From Schistocerca nitens (lineage: Eukaryota; Arthropoda; Insecta; Orthoptera; Acrididae), in assembly GCF_023898315.1 (NCBI RefSeq), contig NC_064614.1, forward strand, positions 1,054,008,432 through 1,054,072,431: a stretch of DNA of 64,000 nucleotides. Direction: 5' to 3'. Positions 34,244 through 46,933 of this stretch are shown one piece after another. Numbering within the stretch: position 1 is the stretch's first letter; each line of letters begins with the position of its first letter. Below the pieces are notes generated by a model, which did no database searches, was not told where the DNA came from, and was given only the letters and a program-made list of their open reading frames with translations. The translations under genes were made by a program, and so were the position numbers.

Positions 34244-35741
34244 TTATCACTCACATACAATTATGATACTATCACCCACATTGCTGCTCAACTCAGTCTC
34301 CCCATTTATCTTAGCAAACATACTGTTTCAATTAGATCAGTATCACCTCCAAAATTTACATTCTAGCCTCCATGTCTTGTAACACCTCCATGTCTCATAG
34401 CACCTCACGTAAGGTACATCTAAGAATTTGGAATAAGATGGGCAATGGGAATCTCTATCTCACACTTAAACCCCCAATCAGGCAAAATATTCTAGTTTCA
34501 GAACTGTCAACTCTCTTCATACATCTTCACCTTGTAATACATAAACACCACATATATTTCAAACATATTCTGGAAAAAAACCTATACACCTACAGCAGCC
34601 CTCTTAATAGTTTGGAAATCCATCTGTATAGAGCATGTGTGACAGTCTCATAATCAGAAACCAACATCCAGTGTTTATCTTTTTGCCTATAAATACATAT
34701 TTAAATTGGCTCATGCTCTCTTCTTCACTTAAAAGGAGTAATAGTATTTCACCGGACTTCTATTCATACCTCTCTCTATAGACTGCAAAGGCATTTTTTC
34801 TCTGTCACTCTAAGATTACTCATCTTTTCTTATCATATACTACCAAATCACCATCATATACTACCAAATCACCATTAAATCAAAGCTTCAAAGAGAGACA
34901 TACAGGAACAATCTTAGTCCTTAATAGGTTAACCACCAAACACAGTTTATAAGCAAGTTACTTTCATTTTACTACTGTTGTTCATTACCACACCTCAGGA
35001 TGTCACATAATAGCAAATACCATACTAATTTACCAAGTCATCCACACAACTATTTGCTCCTGAGCACAACTTTCTTGTTACCTTCTTCAATCTCATATAG
35101 AGTCACCTTTTCCAAATTTAACATCAAGTTTACTGCAGTCATTTCTCTAACATTACTTGAAACCGAGCACCATCTTTTTCTCCATTCTTTGCAAAATTGG
35201 AAAATTTCTACTTTATTACCTCCAACACTGCCAATACATTACTCCACTTTCTGTAACCTCCAGATCTTGCACTTATCAACTAATTAATCCAACGTCTCTC
35301 ACACATATCACCATTCTCCAACTGATCAGTTCATGACAAACTCTTAAATGTTAGAGGACTGTATCTAACACACCTTTCTACATCCATTATCCACTGCAAA
35401 GGATAGATTGTAATTCAAGAAACCACACTGGAACAGGATTGGAACAATAAAAAACTTTAAGTATACCAAGGGACACTGAAGGGCCTCATTAGTTATGAAT
35501 CTACACTGCAATTCATAACAACTACTTACCTCTCCATGACTGTTATCTGATAACAATGTGAATAATACAATGCCACTCCAGGAAACCACCAACATCCTTA
35601 ACATTGACTTCAATTTAGCATCGACTTTATGTCAGACAATTCTCCAACTTTAGCTGAAACCTGAACCAGCCTCTTACTCCATTATTTGCAAAATTGGAAA
35701 TTTTCTGCCTCAGTACTGCCATCACCTCCAATTACCACATC

Positions 35742-37141
35742 TGGTAGAAAATCCGAAGAAATTTTGGTCGTATGTAAAGTACACAAGCGGCAAGACGCAG
35801 TCAATACCTTCACTGCACAGTGTCGTGGTACTGTTACCAACAACTGTGCCGCTAAAGCGGAGTTATTGAACGCAGTTTTCCGAAATTCCTTCACCGGGGA
35901 AGACAAATGGAATATTACAGAATTTGAAACACGAACAGCTGCTAGCATGAGTTTCTTAGAAGTAGATACCTTAGGGGTTGCGAAGCAACTCAAATCGCTT
36001 GATACGGGCAAGTCTTCAGGTCCAGATTGTATACCAATTAGGTTCCTTTCAGATTACATTGATACAATAGCTCCCTACTTAGCAATCATATACAACCACT
36101 CACTCACCGATAGATCTGTACCTACAGATTGGAAAATTGCGCAGGTCGCACCAGTGTTTAAGAAGGGTAGTAGGAGTAATCCATCTAACTACAGACCTAT
36201 ATCATTGACATCGGTTTGCAGTAGGGTTTTGGAGCATATACTGTATTCAAACATTATGAATCACCTCGAAGGGAACGATCTATTGATACGTAATCAGCAT
36301 GGTTTCAGAAAACATCGTTCTTGTGCAACGCAACTAGCTCTTTATTCGCACGAAGTAATGGCCACTATCAACAGGGGATCTCAGGTTGATTCCATATTTC
36401 TGGATTTCCAGAAAGCTTTTGACACTGTTCCTCACAAGCGACTTCTAATCAAGCTGCGGGCCTATGGGGTATCGTCTCAGTTGTGCGACTGGATTCGTGA
36501 TTTCCTGTCAGGAAGGTCGGAGTTCGTAGTAATAGATGGAAAATCATCGAGTAAAACTGAAGTGATATCAGGTGTTCCCCAGGGAAGCGTCCTGGTACCT
36601 CTGCTGTTCCTGATCTATACAAATGACCTGGGTGACAATATGAGCAGTTCTCTTGGGTTGTTCGCAGATGATGCTGTAATTTAGTAAGGTCATCCGAAGA
36701 CCAGTATCAGTTGCAAAGTGATTTAGAAAAGATTGCTGTTTGGTGTGGCAGGTGGCAGTTGACGCTAAATAACGAAAAGTGTGAGGTGATCCACATGAGT
36801 TCCAAAAGAAACACATTGGAATTTGATTACTCGATAAATAGCACAATTCTCAAGGCTGTCAATTCAAGTAAGTACCTGGGTGTTAAAATTACAAACAACT
36901 TCAGTTGGAAAGACCACATAGATAATATTGTGAGGAAGGCGAGCCAAAGGGCCAAAGGTTGCGTTTCATTGGCAGGACACTTAGAAGATGCAACAAGTCC
37001 ACTAAAGAGACAGCTTACACTACACTCGTTCGTCCTCTGTTAGAATATTGCTGCACGGTGTGGGATCCTTACCAGATGGGATTGACGGAGGACATCGAAA
37101 GGGTGCAAAAAAGGGCATGCTCATTTTGTATTATCACGTAA
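35742..37141 (+). pseudogene. LINE reverse transcriptase, nearly intact
   Basis: The frame 35686-36684 (332 codons, first 19 from flanking repeat) carries RT blocks in order: LKSLDTGKSSGPDCIPIRFL, VAPVFKKGSRSNPSNYRPIS, HGFRKHRSCATQLAL, VDSIFLDFQKAFDTVPHKRL, ISGVPQGSVLVPLLFLIYTN and LFADDAVI with the catalytic Asp pair. A stop just after ADDAVI (36682-36684) and a frameshift lead to frame 36711-37043 (WQLTLNNEKCEVIHMS; SSKYLGVKITNNFSWKDHI) and then 36959-37141 (RPLLEYCCTVWDPYQMGLTE). It is the least decayed LINE reverse transcriptase in the window. Confidence 0.9.
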
Positions 37142-37485
37142 TAGGGGAGAGAGTGTGGCAGATATGATACGTGAGTTGGGATGAAAGTCATTAAAGCAAA
37201 GACGTTTTTCGTCGCAGCGAGATCTATTTACGAAATTTCAGTTGCCAAGTTTCTCTTCCGAATGTAAAAATATTTTGTTGAGCCCAACCTACATAGGTAA
37301 GAATGATCATCAAAATAAAATAAGAGAAATCAGAGCTCGAACAGAAAGGTTTAGGTGTTTGTTTTTCCCGCTTGCTGTACGGGAGTGGAATGGTAGAGAG
37401 ATAGTATGATTGTGGTTCGATGAACCCTATGCCAAGCACTTAAATGTGAATTGCAGAGTACTCATGTAGATGTAGACGTAGACTC
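35742..37485 (+). mobile_element. LINE (jockey/CR1-like), 5'-truncated
   Basis: Starts at CTGGTAGAAAATCCGAAGAA and ends in the tail ATGTAGATGTAGACGTAG. The repeat sequence on the left (CCACAT) continues on the right (TCCATTTGCTTAAACC), compare 35230-35250, so the ends are well placed, but I see no clear target duplication. Confidence 0.85.
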
Positions 37486-37650
37486 CATTTGCTTAAACCT
37501 ACAGATCATACACAAGCAAACTAATTCATCTACACATTCTCAGATGTATCATCATAATCAAATGAATCACTTCTTGTCAAATGCAAAATGTTAGGGACAT
37601 TTAGCTGCTATATGTTTCTACATTGTTTGCACATATAAGAGGGCAAATTG

Positions 37651-37681
<31 letters not shown>

Positions 37682-38531
37682 CCACTTGAAACAGGATCAT
37701 CTGTCACCATACAATCCTTTTTTATTAATAACATAGCGAGGGTCACTGAAGGTTCATAACAAGTAACTGCCTCCCAAGAATCATTCTCTTATAACTTCTG
37801 CTAATATTGACAACACAATGGAATTTCAGAAAACCATTCTCATTTGTAGCATAAAGTTTCTACTTTCTAACACCTAACATAAGGATACGTTACAAAGCTT
37901 ACAGGGGTTCCAAAGGCTTTTCTCTTTTCATCCCCAACATATCTTTAATAACTTACTTCCAAAGTATCATTTTTCTCTAATACAGATGATTGAAAAATTT
38001 AATTCTATGGTTTAGATAAAGAATATGTCCTCTCACATACACCCACATCCATCCTAGAATTGACCTCATGTAAGGTACCTCCATCATTTGGACTCATATT
38101 TTAAAGTAACATAATTTCTATAACCCATGGATTAGTTGGGTTGAACCTCATGCAAGAATAAGTTTTAATACCTTAATGGAAAAGGTCGTGAATCACACTC
38201 TTACAATAACTTCCATCTACCATATTTTTCAATACCTCAATGGAAAGGCTCATCAGTGATGCTCTTACAACTTCCATCTATCTCATCTTTCATTACATCA
38301 ACAGATATATTTGCTGCATCTATAAGGAAATCTTTGAGCATCATGTACTCCCTTTCTAATGAGGCAATATCATAACTCATATTTTCCACACTTGCTGACA
38401 GAATGCTCCTATGACTAAAAAATATTATTCTCAAAATCAAATTATATAAGAGAGCTCAAACACCACGGTTTGCTCCTCATTGTTTGTCACACAAATGGAT
38501 TTCATTCACTCCAACAACTTCTTTTATTTTA

Positions 38532-40564
38532 CAGTGAAACCTCTATATAACGTTTTTCCAGGGACCACAAATTCTGAACAATGTATAGAGGAAAACACTA
38601 TAAAGAGGAAGGCTTCCAAATAATAATTACAGGGCATTACTGAAGATCGGGATACCACTAATCAGCTTTGACAAATGGTGCCATAGATGACATTTTAAAT
38701 TTTCACAACACTATAATATGATATTCATTGCAAATGATCAATGTATCAAATGATTTAGTGTTTTGTAATTAAAACATAGGGCCCGGTAGGTGAATGGGTG
38801 AAAGTAAATGGATCAGTTTGTACTGTAAAAAGTTATAACAGACTCTTAAGATATGACATCATTTTCCAAAGCTGACAGGTGGTATCCCGTTCTTCAGTTG
38901 ACCCAATTATAGAATATGAGCGAAATTTTGTTTATGATATACTGAACATATTACATAAAAACACAGTAAATGGTACAGATTAAAAAAGAATTAGTTACAA
39001 AAAAATTACTTCAATTAAATTATGAAACGGAACTTAAATTTGCACAAAACTCTAGGAATCTATGCAATCTGAAAATCATATACCTATGATTTTTTTTAAA
39101 TATTCAAGCAAGCATGTTTGTTTTCTATTCTCTTAGACTCTATGGTAATCATTTCTTGCTCCAAATGAGCAAGTTGAACTACTGTTCTGTCCTCAAGTCT
39201 ATGGGCCATCATATATCTCCTGAATGTTTCAAAGGCTTCAGCTGCCTTAGTATATGAGGGAACAGGGTCATCTTCCTTCTCACTGTCATTTTCACTACCA
39301 CTATTATTCTCCAAGCTTCTCGCTGCAGTCAGCTCCTCAATACTTTGTACTCCTGTGGTTGCCACGTTGTCATCCACAGACACAAAGTCCTCAAAAGTGA
39401 CAGAATCACTGCCTATTAATTCCTGAAATTCTTGCAAATCATTTGCAATATCTTCCACAGGAGCTGCCATCTCATTCTCACAGAATCCTGCTTTCACAAA
39501 CAGTTTTTAATAGTTTCAGCACTGACTTCCTTCCGTGAGTGCATAATTAAATTCATTGCCTGTAAAATATTCAGCTTCAGTTGTGAGCTCTGCTGGCTTC
39601 CCAGTTTTCTTTGGTCCACCAAATTCAAGGCCTTTTTTTTTACAAGGGCTGTCCTATATTTAACCTTAAGGGCTTGTATTATTCCCAAGTCCAAAGGTTG
39701 CAGATGGCTGATGCAGTTGGGTGGCAGGAAAATTACTTTCACATTTCTCAGAAAGGATCCATCTGGTGGATGTGCCACACATCTATCTACAAACATCAGC
39801 ACTTTTCTTGCAGCATTCCCCATTTTGGCATCAAATTCTCTGAAACCAAGTTAATAAAACTTCCTCCATTTCATCATAAGTCAATGGTTTCAAATGCGTA
39901 CATTTCGAATTTCCACAATTCTCAAACCCTTCCATTATCGATGATCTGTTTTTCATAATAGTGTTGAGTGTTAAGGGGGCCAGTTCAAATTGCTTCGCTA
40001 GCTCCACGTGACTCACACCAGGAGATGCCTCCACTTTTTTAATAACAGAAGCCTTCTCTTCCAGAGAAATGTTCTTCCGCTTTTCACTCATGCCCACTGA
40101 TGAAAGCTTTCTTTTTTAAAACATTATATCGAAGACACACTCTCACTAGACACACGAACTGTTTGCTGCTCAGCTCACACTACATGCTACGAATACAAAG
40201 CATCAACTGAAATGACTCCAAAAAGATCGCAAGCAGAATGTGTGTCACATGTCGCATGACCGGGTTCTGCCGCTGACATATGAAAAACGCTGAGTGCGGG
40301 CTTTCCAAGCCAGTGCAAACTGTGAATCCACAGAACGGAAAACAATGCGTCTACATCCAGTCACTTAAACATTATAAAGAGGTAAATAATTGACCAGGGT
40401 TCCAAAAATATTAGTGTTACATGGAGGAAATTGTAATATAGAGGAAACGTAGTAAAGAGGAAAATTTAACATTGTTTTTATGGGTTTTTAGTCGGGACTG
40501 AAAATAACGGATGTAACATAGAGGAAAACATTATATGGAGGAACGTTATAAAGAGGTTTCACTG
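38532..40564 (-). mobile_element. pogo/Tigger-type DNA transposon, internally deleted
   Basis: The ends CAGTGAAACCTCTATATAAC (38532) and, reversed, CAGTGAAACCTCTTTATAAC (40564) differ once; TA flanks at 38530-38531 and 40565-40566. Near both ends a word like TATAGAGGAAAAC or TAAAGAGGAA recurs several times (38585-38620 and 40370-40560), typical subterminal repeats that a transposase could bind. Length 2033 bp. Confidence 0.92.
39096..40097 (-). pseudogene. pogo/Tigger transposase with the catalytic middle deleted
   Basis: Frame 40097-39831 starts MGMSEKRKNISLEEKASVIK, the CENP-B-type N-terminal helix-turn-helix, and stops at EVLLTWFQRI, the start of the second DNA-binding domain. The next frame, 39823-39494, begins at KVLMFVDRCVAHPP, the block holding the second catalytic Asp, followed by ISHLQPLDLGIIQALKVKYR. 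The DNA-binding remainder and the first catalytic Asp (roughly 200 residues in relatives) are absent, so a deletion joins the two near 39825-39835. The C-terminal frame 39497-39096 is acidic (SGSENDSEKEDDPVP). Confidence 0.88.
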
Positions 40565-43558
40565 TATTTCATTTCATTTATTTGGTCTATTTTAATTCAT
40601 GAAAGTAGATGATATGCAAATTTATATTAAAGAAATATATAATTTACTAAACAAATTGATTTTTTCTTGCTTTTATCATTTTGACTCCTTACAGATTTTT
40701 AAGGGAATGCAATGCCCTTCACTTTTCTTACATCGATTCCTGTATAATTAGTTCTCATTCTTGACCGTGTGTACAATATTGATTCTCAATTTTGGACTTC
40801 CTCTTCAGGTGCAGGCAGCTAGTGACATGACGTTAGCATAATGCAAGGAAGGAAATGAAAACTTTTGTGGTTTTGCACTAATAAGAATGCTCACACTTCA
40901 TATTTTGATAAAAATTATTATTTAGGTAATGCAATGTCTACTACACACTTCTCACAAGAATATGTCTTCTCGCTGCAAGAGTTAATGACAGAGTCTTTCT
41001 AATAATTGTCAAAAAAAAAAAAAAAAAGGGTTTCCATCATTTGTCTTTCGCCTTTCGGCATAGCAAAATATCTCTTTGACGATGATTACAGTGGCTGTGC
41101 TACTGTTTATTGTAGTGTTTTGGGGCAGTTCCTTTACGTACCTATACAATTGCCACCGCACTGTACGGTGACATGCAATGGTGGTGCACCGTGTTTTGTA
41201 TACACCTGTACAGCTTAAATCTAAATTTTTGCTGAAAGTGACCTTTATTTGTCAGCATATTTTTCTTTGTATTTTGGGTTGGAGATGTCAGCTTGTCTTG
41301 CTTACACATTATCTTACATGAAATACACAATTTACATACAAAATGATAATTCACTGAGTATTTACATGAGCGCACTGCAAAAGCGGGTACTTGTCCTTTT
41401 GGCAACATGGCCAGTCTCTGTGCTCATGCACATGAAATATGTTTGTTGGCTGTGCAAGAGCCGTTAATGCTCCACGCATTATTGTGTACGGTCGTTCGCA
41501 CTTCCACTCCCGCTTTAGTGACACTTTCACCCTGATGCCGTACTATCCGTCAAATAATTTGCTGTAGCGTGGTCTTCTATTGTGAGTGCTGTGCATGTGC
41601 GCTTACTCTCCAAGAACCGATGCTGTGGCAGATAATTCACCTTTGGTACAGCCTGGGAAGGATCTTCTCCATCTTATCCACATTTTCAATGAGGTGAACA
41701 CTGCACATCAGCACCCGAAAACATCAAGGTAAGTGATGCTAGCAGAATTGTAGTTAGTTGATTAATATGTCAGACATTGTGTAGCATGACATTACCACAA
41801 TTGATGTGTTGCACTACTGCACACACATTTGGGTACTACCATCTATTTCGTCATTCGCTTTGGCATGAGAATTGTTTTTAGTCCTTGAGGTTTTTTTCAA
41901 GTTCATCTTTTACATATGGTTCAATATACGCTTAAAATTCACATAAACATTTTGACATAACAATGCATATTACAATGGCTTACATCTAAGGCTGACATTC
42001 CACCCATTATTTGTATCAAACGTAGAAAATTCTTAGAAACTAAAACACTACAAAATTTCTTCTTCAGTTACAGTTACTGGTTAGTATATAGTTTATTCAT
42101 TAACTTAAAAAAATCCTTTGTAGATAAATATAAATAACTTATTTACCTTCCATTACATTGTGTTACCATATATGCATTTAATGCATCCACATTTTATTTT
42201 CCAGTCATGCATACATCAGTTATGAGAGTTTAATATTTTCCTTGGGAGAAATAGAGAAAAACATTTACATCAGGATTCTACATTATGTGTTGCTGCCTTG
42301 GCACTGCCTCCTGCGTTGTGGAGGGAATAAGGAATACTATTCTACTGGTTTATCAACTGCTAAGGAAATGCTATTTGTCCTTTCTTAAATCACTTATCAG
42401 GGAACTCCTTTTTCATGGAACTGAAATGTATTAATGATTCGTATACTATATACTATTGTGTTGCTTATAATTGTTTACGTGCAGCTTTGTGTTCATAATG
42501 CAAAAGATTTTGCATTATCTCATGCTTACTTCTTTACAATTATGTGGAAATGTCGTTGTTTATATTCGCATGTGACGTCATATGAACTGATTAGTTTTAT
42601 TTGAGGTCACATGCCTCCATGTTTGTGTGCACTTTGTAGTCAGTAGGTATGGGTAAATGTTTTGTAGTTGCACTGCGATGATTATATTCTTATTCTTCAT
42701 TTGTCTGATGACCAAAATATACACACATACATACTAATAACTAAGTAATTTCTTTGAGGTGCCACCCATTTTTTCATTTGCTACCTACAACACCCGTCAT
42801 AAATCTCTTCTTCTGTGCCATGTTGATGCACTGGTTGCTGCAATAGAAAAACTTATAACTAACCTAAAAACTAATTGTGTTTTGTAGCTCCATGCATATA
42901 CTCGATCATCACATTTGTTCATAGACTTTTTCATATTACATTCTTATTTGTTCGTATATATTTATTCACTTCATTTTTATTCTTTTTAATCATTTACTGC
43001 AAAGTAAGTTACTTTGACATCTCCTATGGTATTTATTTTTTTGTTAGCTAATACATCCTGTATGTTTCGTTGTAATGATTTCTTTTAATTCTAGTTACAA
43101 TGTATGTATCTTAGTATTGATGCAACTTCGCATGTTGATATAAATGTAATATTGTATTCTTTCATTCCCTGATAGCAAATATAGTTGTCACGTGTTATTA
43201 TTTATTTTGAAATTGAGTTTGATACTTGTGTAGCTTCGCACTTCCATTTGATTGCACCGTGAGTTATCCTGTTGTGCTTGTGGAAGGTCAGTGTCTCTTC
43301 CCTAGTACTGACGTAAGCATGCACTGTTGACCGCGCACAGCTGAGTCGTATGCTGCTCCAGTTTTCATTTCGCTTTGTGTGAAGCTGTGTTTTTACACTT
43401 CCTTCTAGTCAAATGTTTGTCTTTGCTTACAGAGCAAGAAAATTACTTGAGTTTATAAACATTTCATTTGAAAATACACATAATAAATTTTTTTACTTAC
43501 AAAACTATGACACTACTTATAAATATATTTTCTGACAAGAGAACTGCTTGATATTGGG
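40565..43558. other. 3 kb of anonymous AT-rich sequence
   Basis: No gene or recognised element. A poly-A run lies at 41012-41027. Frames such as 41006-41218 and 41142-41408 lack motifs. Because a minus-strand integrase end lies just to the right, part of this stretch may be the 3' untranslated region and LTR of that element, but I cannot find a matching LTR. Confidence 0.4.
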
Positions 43559-44160
43559 TCACTCCTTGTGAAAAGCTTTTAAGTCTTTGTGAGGTTGGAG
43601 ACCTTTGTCTGTCCCTGTTCTTTCATATACCAACCCATAAGTTCCAGGATAAGGTATTTTTGCAATAATATAGGGCCCTGAGTATAGTAATTGCCATTTT
43701 TTATTTAGCTTACCGACCTTTGTCGATTTGACATGTGTTCTCAAGATGACTCGTTGCCCTTCGAAAAAACATGTAACTCGTTTTAACTTTTTGTTGTATA
43801 TTCTCTTTCTGTATTCTGCTCTGTTCTCTAGTGTAATTACTGCTTGTTTGATTTTATCCTGTAAAGTTAATTCTTTAGTAGGTAATTTTGGTTTGAAACC
43901 TGTGGAGGAGTGCGGGAGATTGTTTGCTATTTGCATAAATGGAGTCACGTATTCAATCCATCATTAATGCTTATTATGGGTGTATGTCCTTATGAATCTA
44001 TCGAATTCTTTAAACACCCTCTCCACAGGACTTGCTTCTGGGTGGAAAAAACTTACCAAGATTTGTTTAACGCCCTATGTATTCAGGAATTGTTTCCATT
44101 TTCTTCCTACAAAATAGGCTGCATTGTCTGTTAATACTTTGGGTTTTCCAACTCTTCATT
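43559..44160 (-). pseudogene. Gypsy-type integrase, C-terminal part
   Basis: Read on the minus strand, 44150-43950 gives the end of an integrase catalytic core (KVLTDNAAYFVGRKWKQFL with the second catalytic Asp, then SPVERVFKEFDRFIRTYTH with the catalytic Glu), with in-frame stops. Frame 43948-43559 continues with HSSTGFKPKLPTKELTLQDK and the C-terminal SH3-like strand region (WQLLYSGPYIIAKIPYPGTY). This joins host DNA into the genome in Gypsy elements. The RT and RNase H are absent, as the sequence changes to the unrecognised repeat near 44150. Confidence 0.82.
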
Positions 44161-44495
44161 CCAATTCCTCATTGAAAAGGGCCATCAATTACACTCTTAC
44201 TACAACTTCCATCTACAATATCTTTCATTACAACGACATACTTTTTCTATCTGCATCTGTAAAGTGATCTTCAATCACCACCTATTCTCTTCGTAATTTG
44301 GCAAGGTCACAAATCTTACTTAGCACACTTGTCTCACACAATGCTCCTACAACTCAATAACATAACTGTGAAAATCATATTTTATAAGAGGGTTCAAACA
44401 TCACATACTCACTCTTTCATCATGTGCAACAAAATGGACTTTACACACTAGAACCCCTTGTAAATTCATTCACTTCTGAATTCTCTGAAATTAAA
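44150..44495 (+). repeat. Unrecognised ~2-kb repeat, copy H (fragment)
   Basis: CAACTTCCATCTACAATATC (44204) through TTCACTTCTGAATTCTCTG (44469) follows the same block order as 16270-16560 and 56690-56950. Confidence 0.72.
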
Positions 44496-44499
44496 ACAA

Positions 44500-45170
44500 A
44501 CATTTCCCAGTCTCATTTAGGATCACACATGTAAGCAAAATATGTAACTCATCTAGAAAAATTATAACTGAGATAATAACTGATTAATTTGTTTCAGTTC
44601 AAAGTGTAGAAGCTCTGTAAATGAAAGGAACAATTCCCATGAAGGGAGTCTCTAGTAATTAATAAAATATGTAAATGAATTATTGTAATTTCTTATTTGA
44701 GAGTTTATTCTCAAATGAAATAACAGACATGTACTAATATCATAGTGTACTTACTGTTCTGGAGCAGACATACATTTATATATCTATTTTCAGTTTTTAT
44801 ATGTCAATTTTAATTGTTAATTAATCAAAAAATGATTCTAAACAATGCCGAGGATTGTTCGGGGTTGTTAAGAAAGTATAAATACTAATAGCCTTATTGG
44901 CATAGGGAGTCAGTCTGGTTTTGGTTTTTAAGCAGTGAGCATGTAGCTGCTCCTTTTGTATTGTAAGTATTGTTTGCCTTGTAATAATACTTTAATTTTG
45001 TTTTGGAAGTATAATAAATAACTATGAAACTTAATGCAAGATAAAACTAAATCAAATCTCCAGTAGTTGTTTTACAGTGACCGTAAATGTACTCAGGACC
45101 ACGACCGTAGCAGATAAAGAGTAGCTATGATCAATTCCATTATTACGCCTAGTTAGAGAAATGTTATAAT
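44500..45170 (+). other. Probable LTR of the plus-strand gag element
   Basis: Inferred from position and signals: a TATA box, a Gypsy-like initiator, an AATAAA at about 45013 and a PBS-like site right after. The left boundary is not defined, because no second LTR is visible. Confidence 0.45.
44877..44915 (+). promoter_or_regulatory. TATA box and initiator of the LTR
   Basis: TATAAATA at 44877-44884 is followed 31 bases later by AGTCAGTC (44908), resembling arthropod initiators of Gypsy-type LTRs. Spacing is right for RNA polymerase II. Confidence 0.55.
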
Positions 45171-45188
45171 TGGTGGAGGAGCTGGGAT
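45171..45188 (+). other. Candidate primer binding site
   Basis: TGGTGGAGGAGCTGGGAT starts with TGG, complementary to a tRNA CCA end, and would pair with a tRNA whose acceptor and T-stem end in CCCAGCTCCTCCACCA. I do not identify the tRNA. It sits between the LTR signals and gag, as expected. Confidence 0.45.
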
Positions 45189-45383
45189 GCAGTGTAAATC
45201 TGTAAACTAATCTTGTATTTTGTTTCAGAGTTAACCTATTTTTTCGAGAACAGAACAGGGAAGAAAATGAGTAACAATACAAAGTATACTTATGTGAAAA
45301 CGCGCAACTTGGAGAACCAATTGCCTGTTAAAATAATAATAATAATAATAATAATTTATTAATTTTCACTTTTTTTTAATTTT

Positions 45384-46933
45384 TTGAAGTTGTTTTTTGC
45401 CTGCATTGTCATTATGGAGGATAACAGAGAAGCTAATAACAATAGGGAAGTTGATGATAATGGAAGCTTGGAAAACAGCATAGATATTACTGCTAATAAT
45501 GTTGTTACTCGGGACAATGAAATCGGAGAGGATAGTGACCACAGTAGTGTGTGTTCACCCTTTTGTGGATTTGAATCAAATGTATCTGCCTTAGATAGGT
45601 TAGTGCAGTTAATGGAAGAGCAAAAAAGATCAATGGAAGAACAGAAAAAGATGATTGAAAAATAGTTTGATGAACAAAAACGGTCAATTGACAAGCATAG
45701 AACCACTCTTGATCAAAAGCTTGATTTGATCAATACAAAATTAGACAAATATGGAACCCAGATTCATGAGACAAAAGAGAATTTAGAGAGGTGTTGGGAA
45801 AAAGTAGATGAGAATAAAAAAGTAGGTCAGCTATAGAAGGGGAAATTGTTACCTTAAAACAGGAAAACCAAAAATTCAAAGAGAGACTAGATTCCACAGA
45901 AAATTTTGAAAAAGTTGCTGTTGTTGAAGTGTAACAATTAAAAAAGCTCAACAAAGATTTTGTAAAGAAATTCACAGAAACAGACCAAAATATACAAAAT
46001 TTCACTAAAATTGCAAATGATAATTTTGCAGAGTTAAAAGAAGATGTAGGCACTTGTTCAGGTGAAATTTCAAACTTCAGATCTAAATTTCAAGAAATCA
46101 AAGGTTCCATTGCTGTGAAATCTTTCTGTAGAGGTGAAATTTCAAACTTCAAATCTAAATTTCAAGAAATCAAAGATTCCATTGCTGTGAGATCTTTCTG
46201 TAGTAACAGTCAATTATGGAGTGATGTAAACATAAAAACATTTTCAGGGGAGGGCAATATACATTCAATCGATTTCATGTACCAGATTAAAGACAACTTG
46301 ACTGATAAAATGAGCAATAATTTGAAAATTAATTTTTTTTAAAAGTTCTTAGATGGGGAGGCTTCGTCATGGGTAAACCAAACAGTCAAAGCCGAAATGT
46401 TGTTTAATGAGGTAGAATGAGCTTTCATGAACAAATTCTGGTCAGAAACTAAACAAACTAGAATTAAGTCAGAATTTTTGAATGGGCCAAATTTCAAACT
46501 GGGTAGTGGACGCATGAAAACTTTTTGGGAACAACAATTAAGAAATTTAGTACATCTTGATAAACCACTTGATGAAATGATCCAAATAGATGCTCTAAAA
46601 CACAGGTTGCTGAATAGGGTACATTGGAGTCTTGTCTATGGACCTGATGATACAATTGAACAATTTCTTAGATATAGAGATAATTTGGATTTAGCATGGG
46701 AGAGAAATGACAGATGTAATGACAGACCTGATGATAGCAGGAATAACAATAACAGAGCTTTCAATGATCATTTCAATAGCAGATTTAGAAATGATGACAG
46801 AAGAAATGGGGAAAGGAATGATAGGCAGAGACCTGAAAATAGGAATTTTGAACTAAGAAATAGGCAGTGGGGGCAAAATCAGGGAAACAATAGTAACAAT
46901 TTTGAAAACAGTAGAAATGGTCTGGTAAACTAA
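45384..46933 (+). pseudogene. LTR-retrotransposon gag, decayed
   Basis: The structural gag of the plus-strand element. Start either at 45384 or at the ATG 45414 (MEDNREANNNREVDDN). Residues after this form a long coiled coil (LVQLMEEQKRSMEEQKKMIE onward to about 46200), then the gag core, frames 46115-46342 and 46427-46933 (FSGEGNIHSIDFMYQIKDNL; NKFWSETKQTRIKSEFLNG; LNRVHWSLVYGPDD) and an Asn/Arg-rich tail (46690-46930). Stops at about 45663, 45834, 46340 and 46419 and a frameshift near 45815 break it. There is a 72-bp in-frame tandem duplication at 46061-46204. No CCHC zinc knuckle. Confidence 0.78.

Larger units (their letters stand above)
33715..38531 (+). repeat. Unrecognised ~2-kb repeat, copies F and G
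   Basis: Repeat sequence runs 33715-34081, 34244-35741 and 37486-38531, interrupted by a SINE and a LINE. Landmarks: CAGCCCTCTTAATAGTTTGG (34597), ACTTAAAAGGAGTAATAG (34727), TCTCTAATACAGATGATTG (37974), TTATTCTCAAAATCAAATTA (38425). Copy G contains a poly-A run of about 27 (37655-37681) where other copies have a short A-rich stretch. Confidence 0.78.

Noticed and set aside
37655-37681. Poly-A run as the tail of a retroposed gene
   Set aside because: It is an expansion within repeat copy G at a place where other copies have a short A-rich stretch; no transposed sequence ends there.
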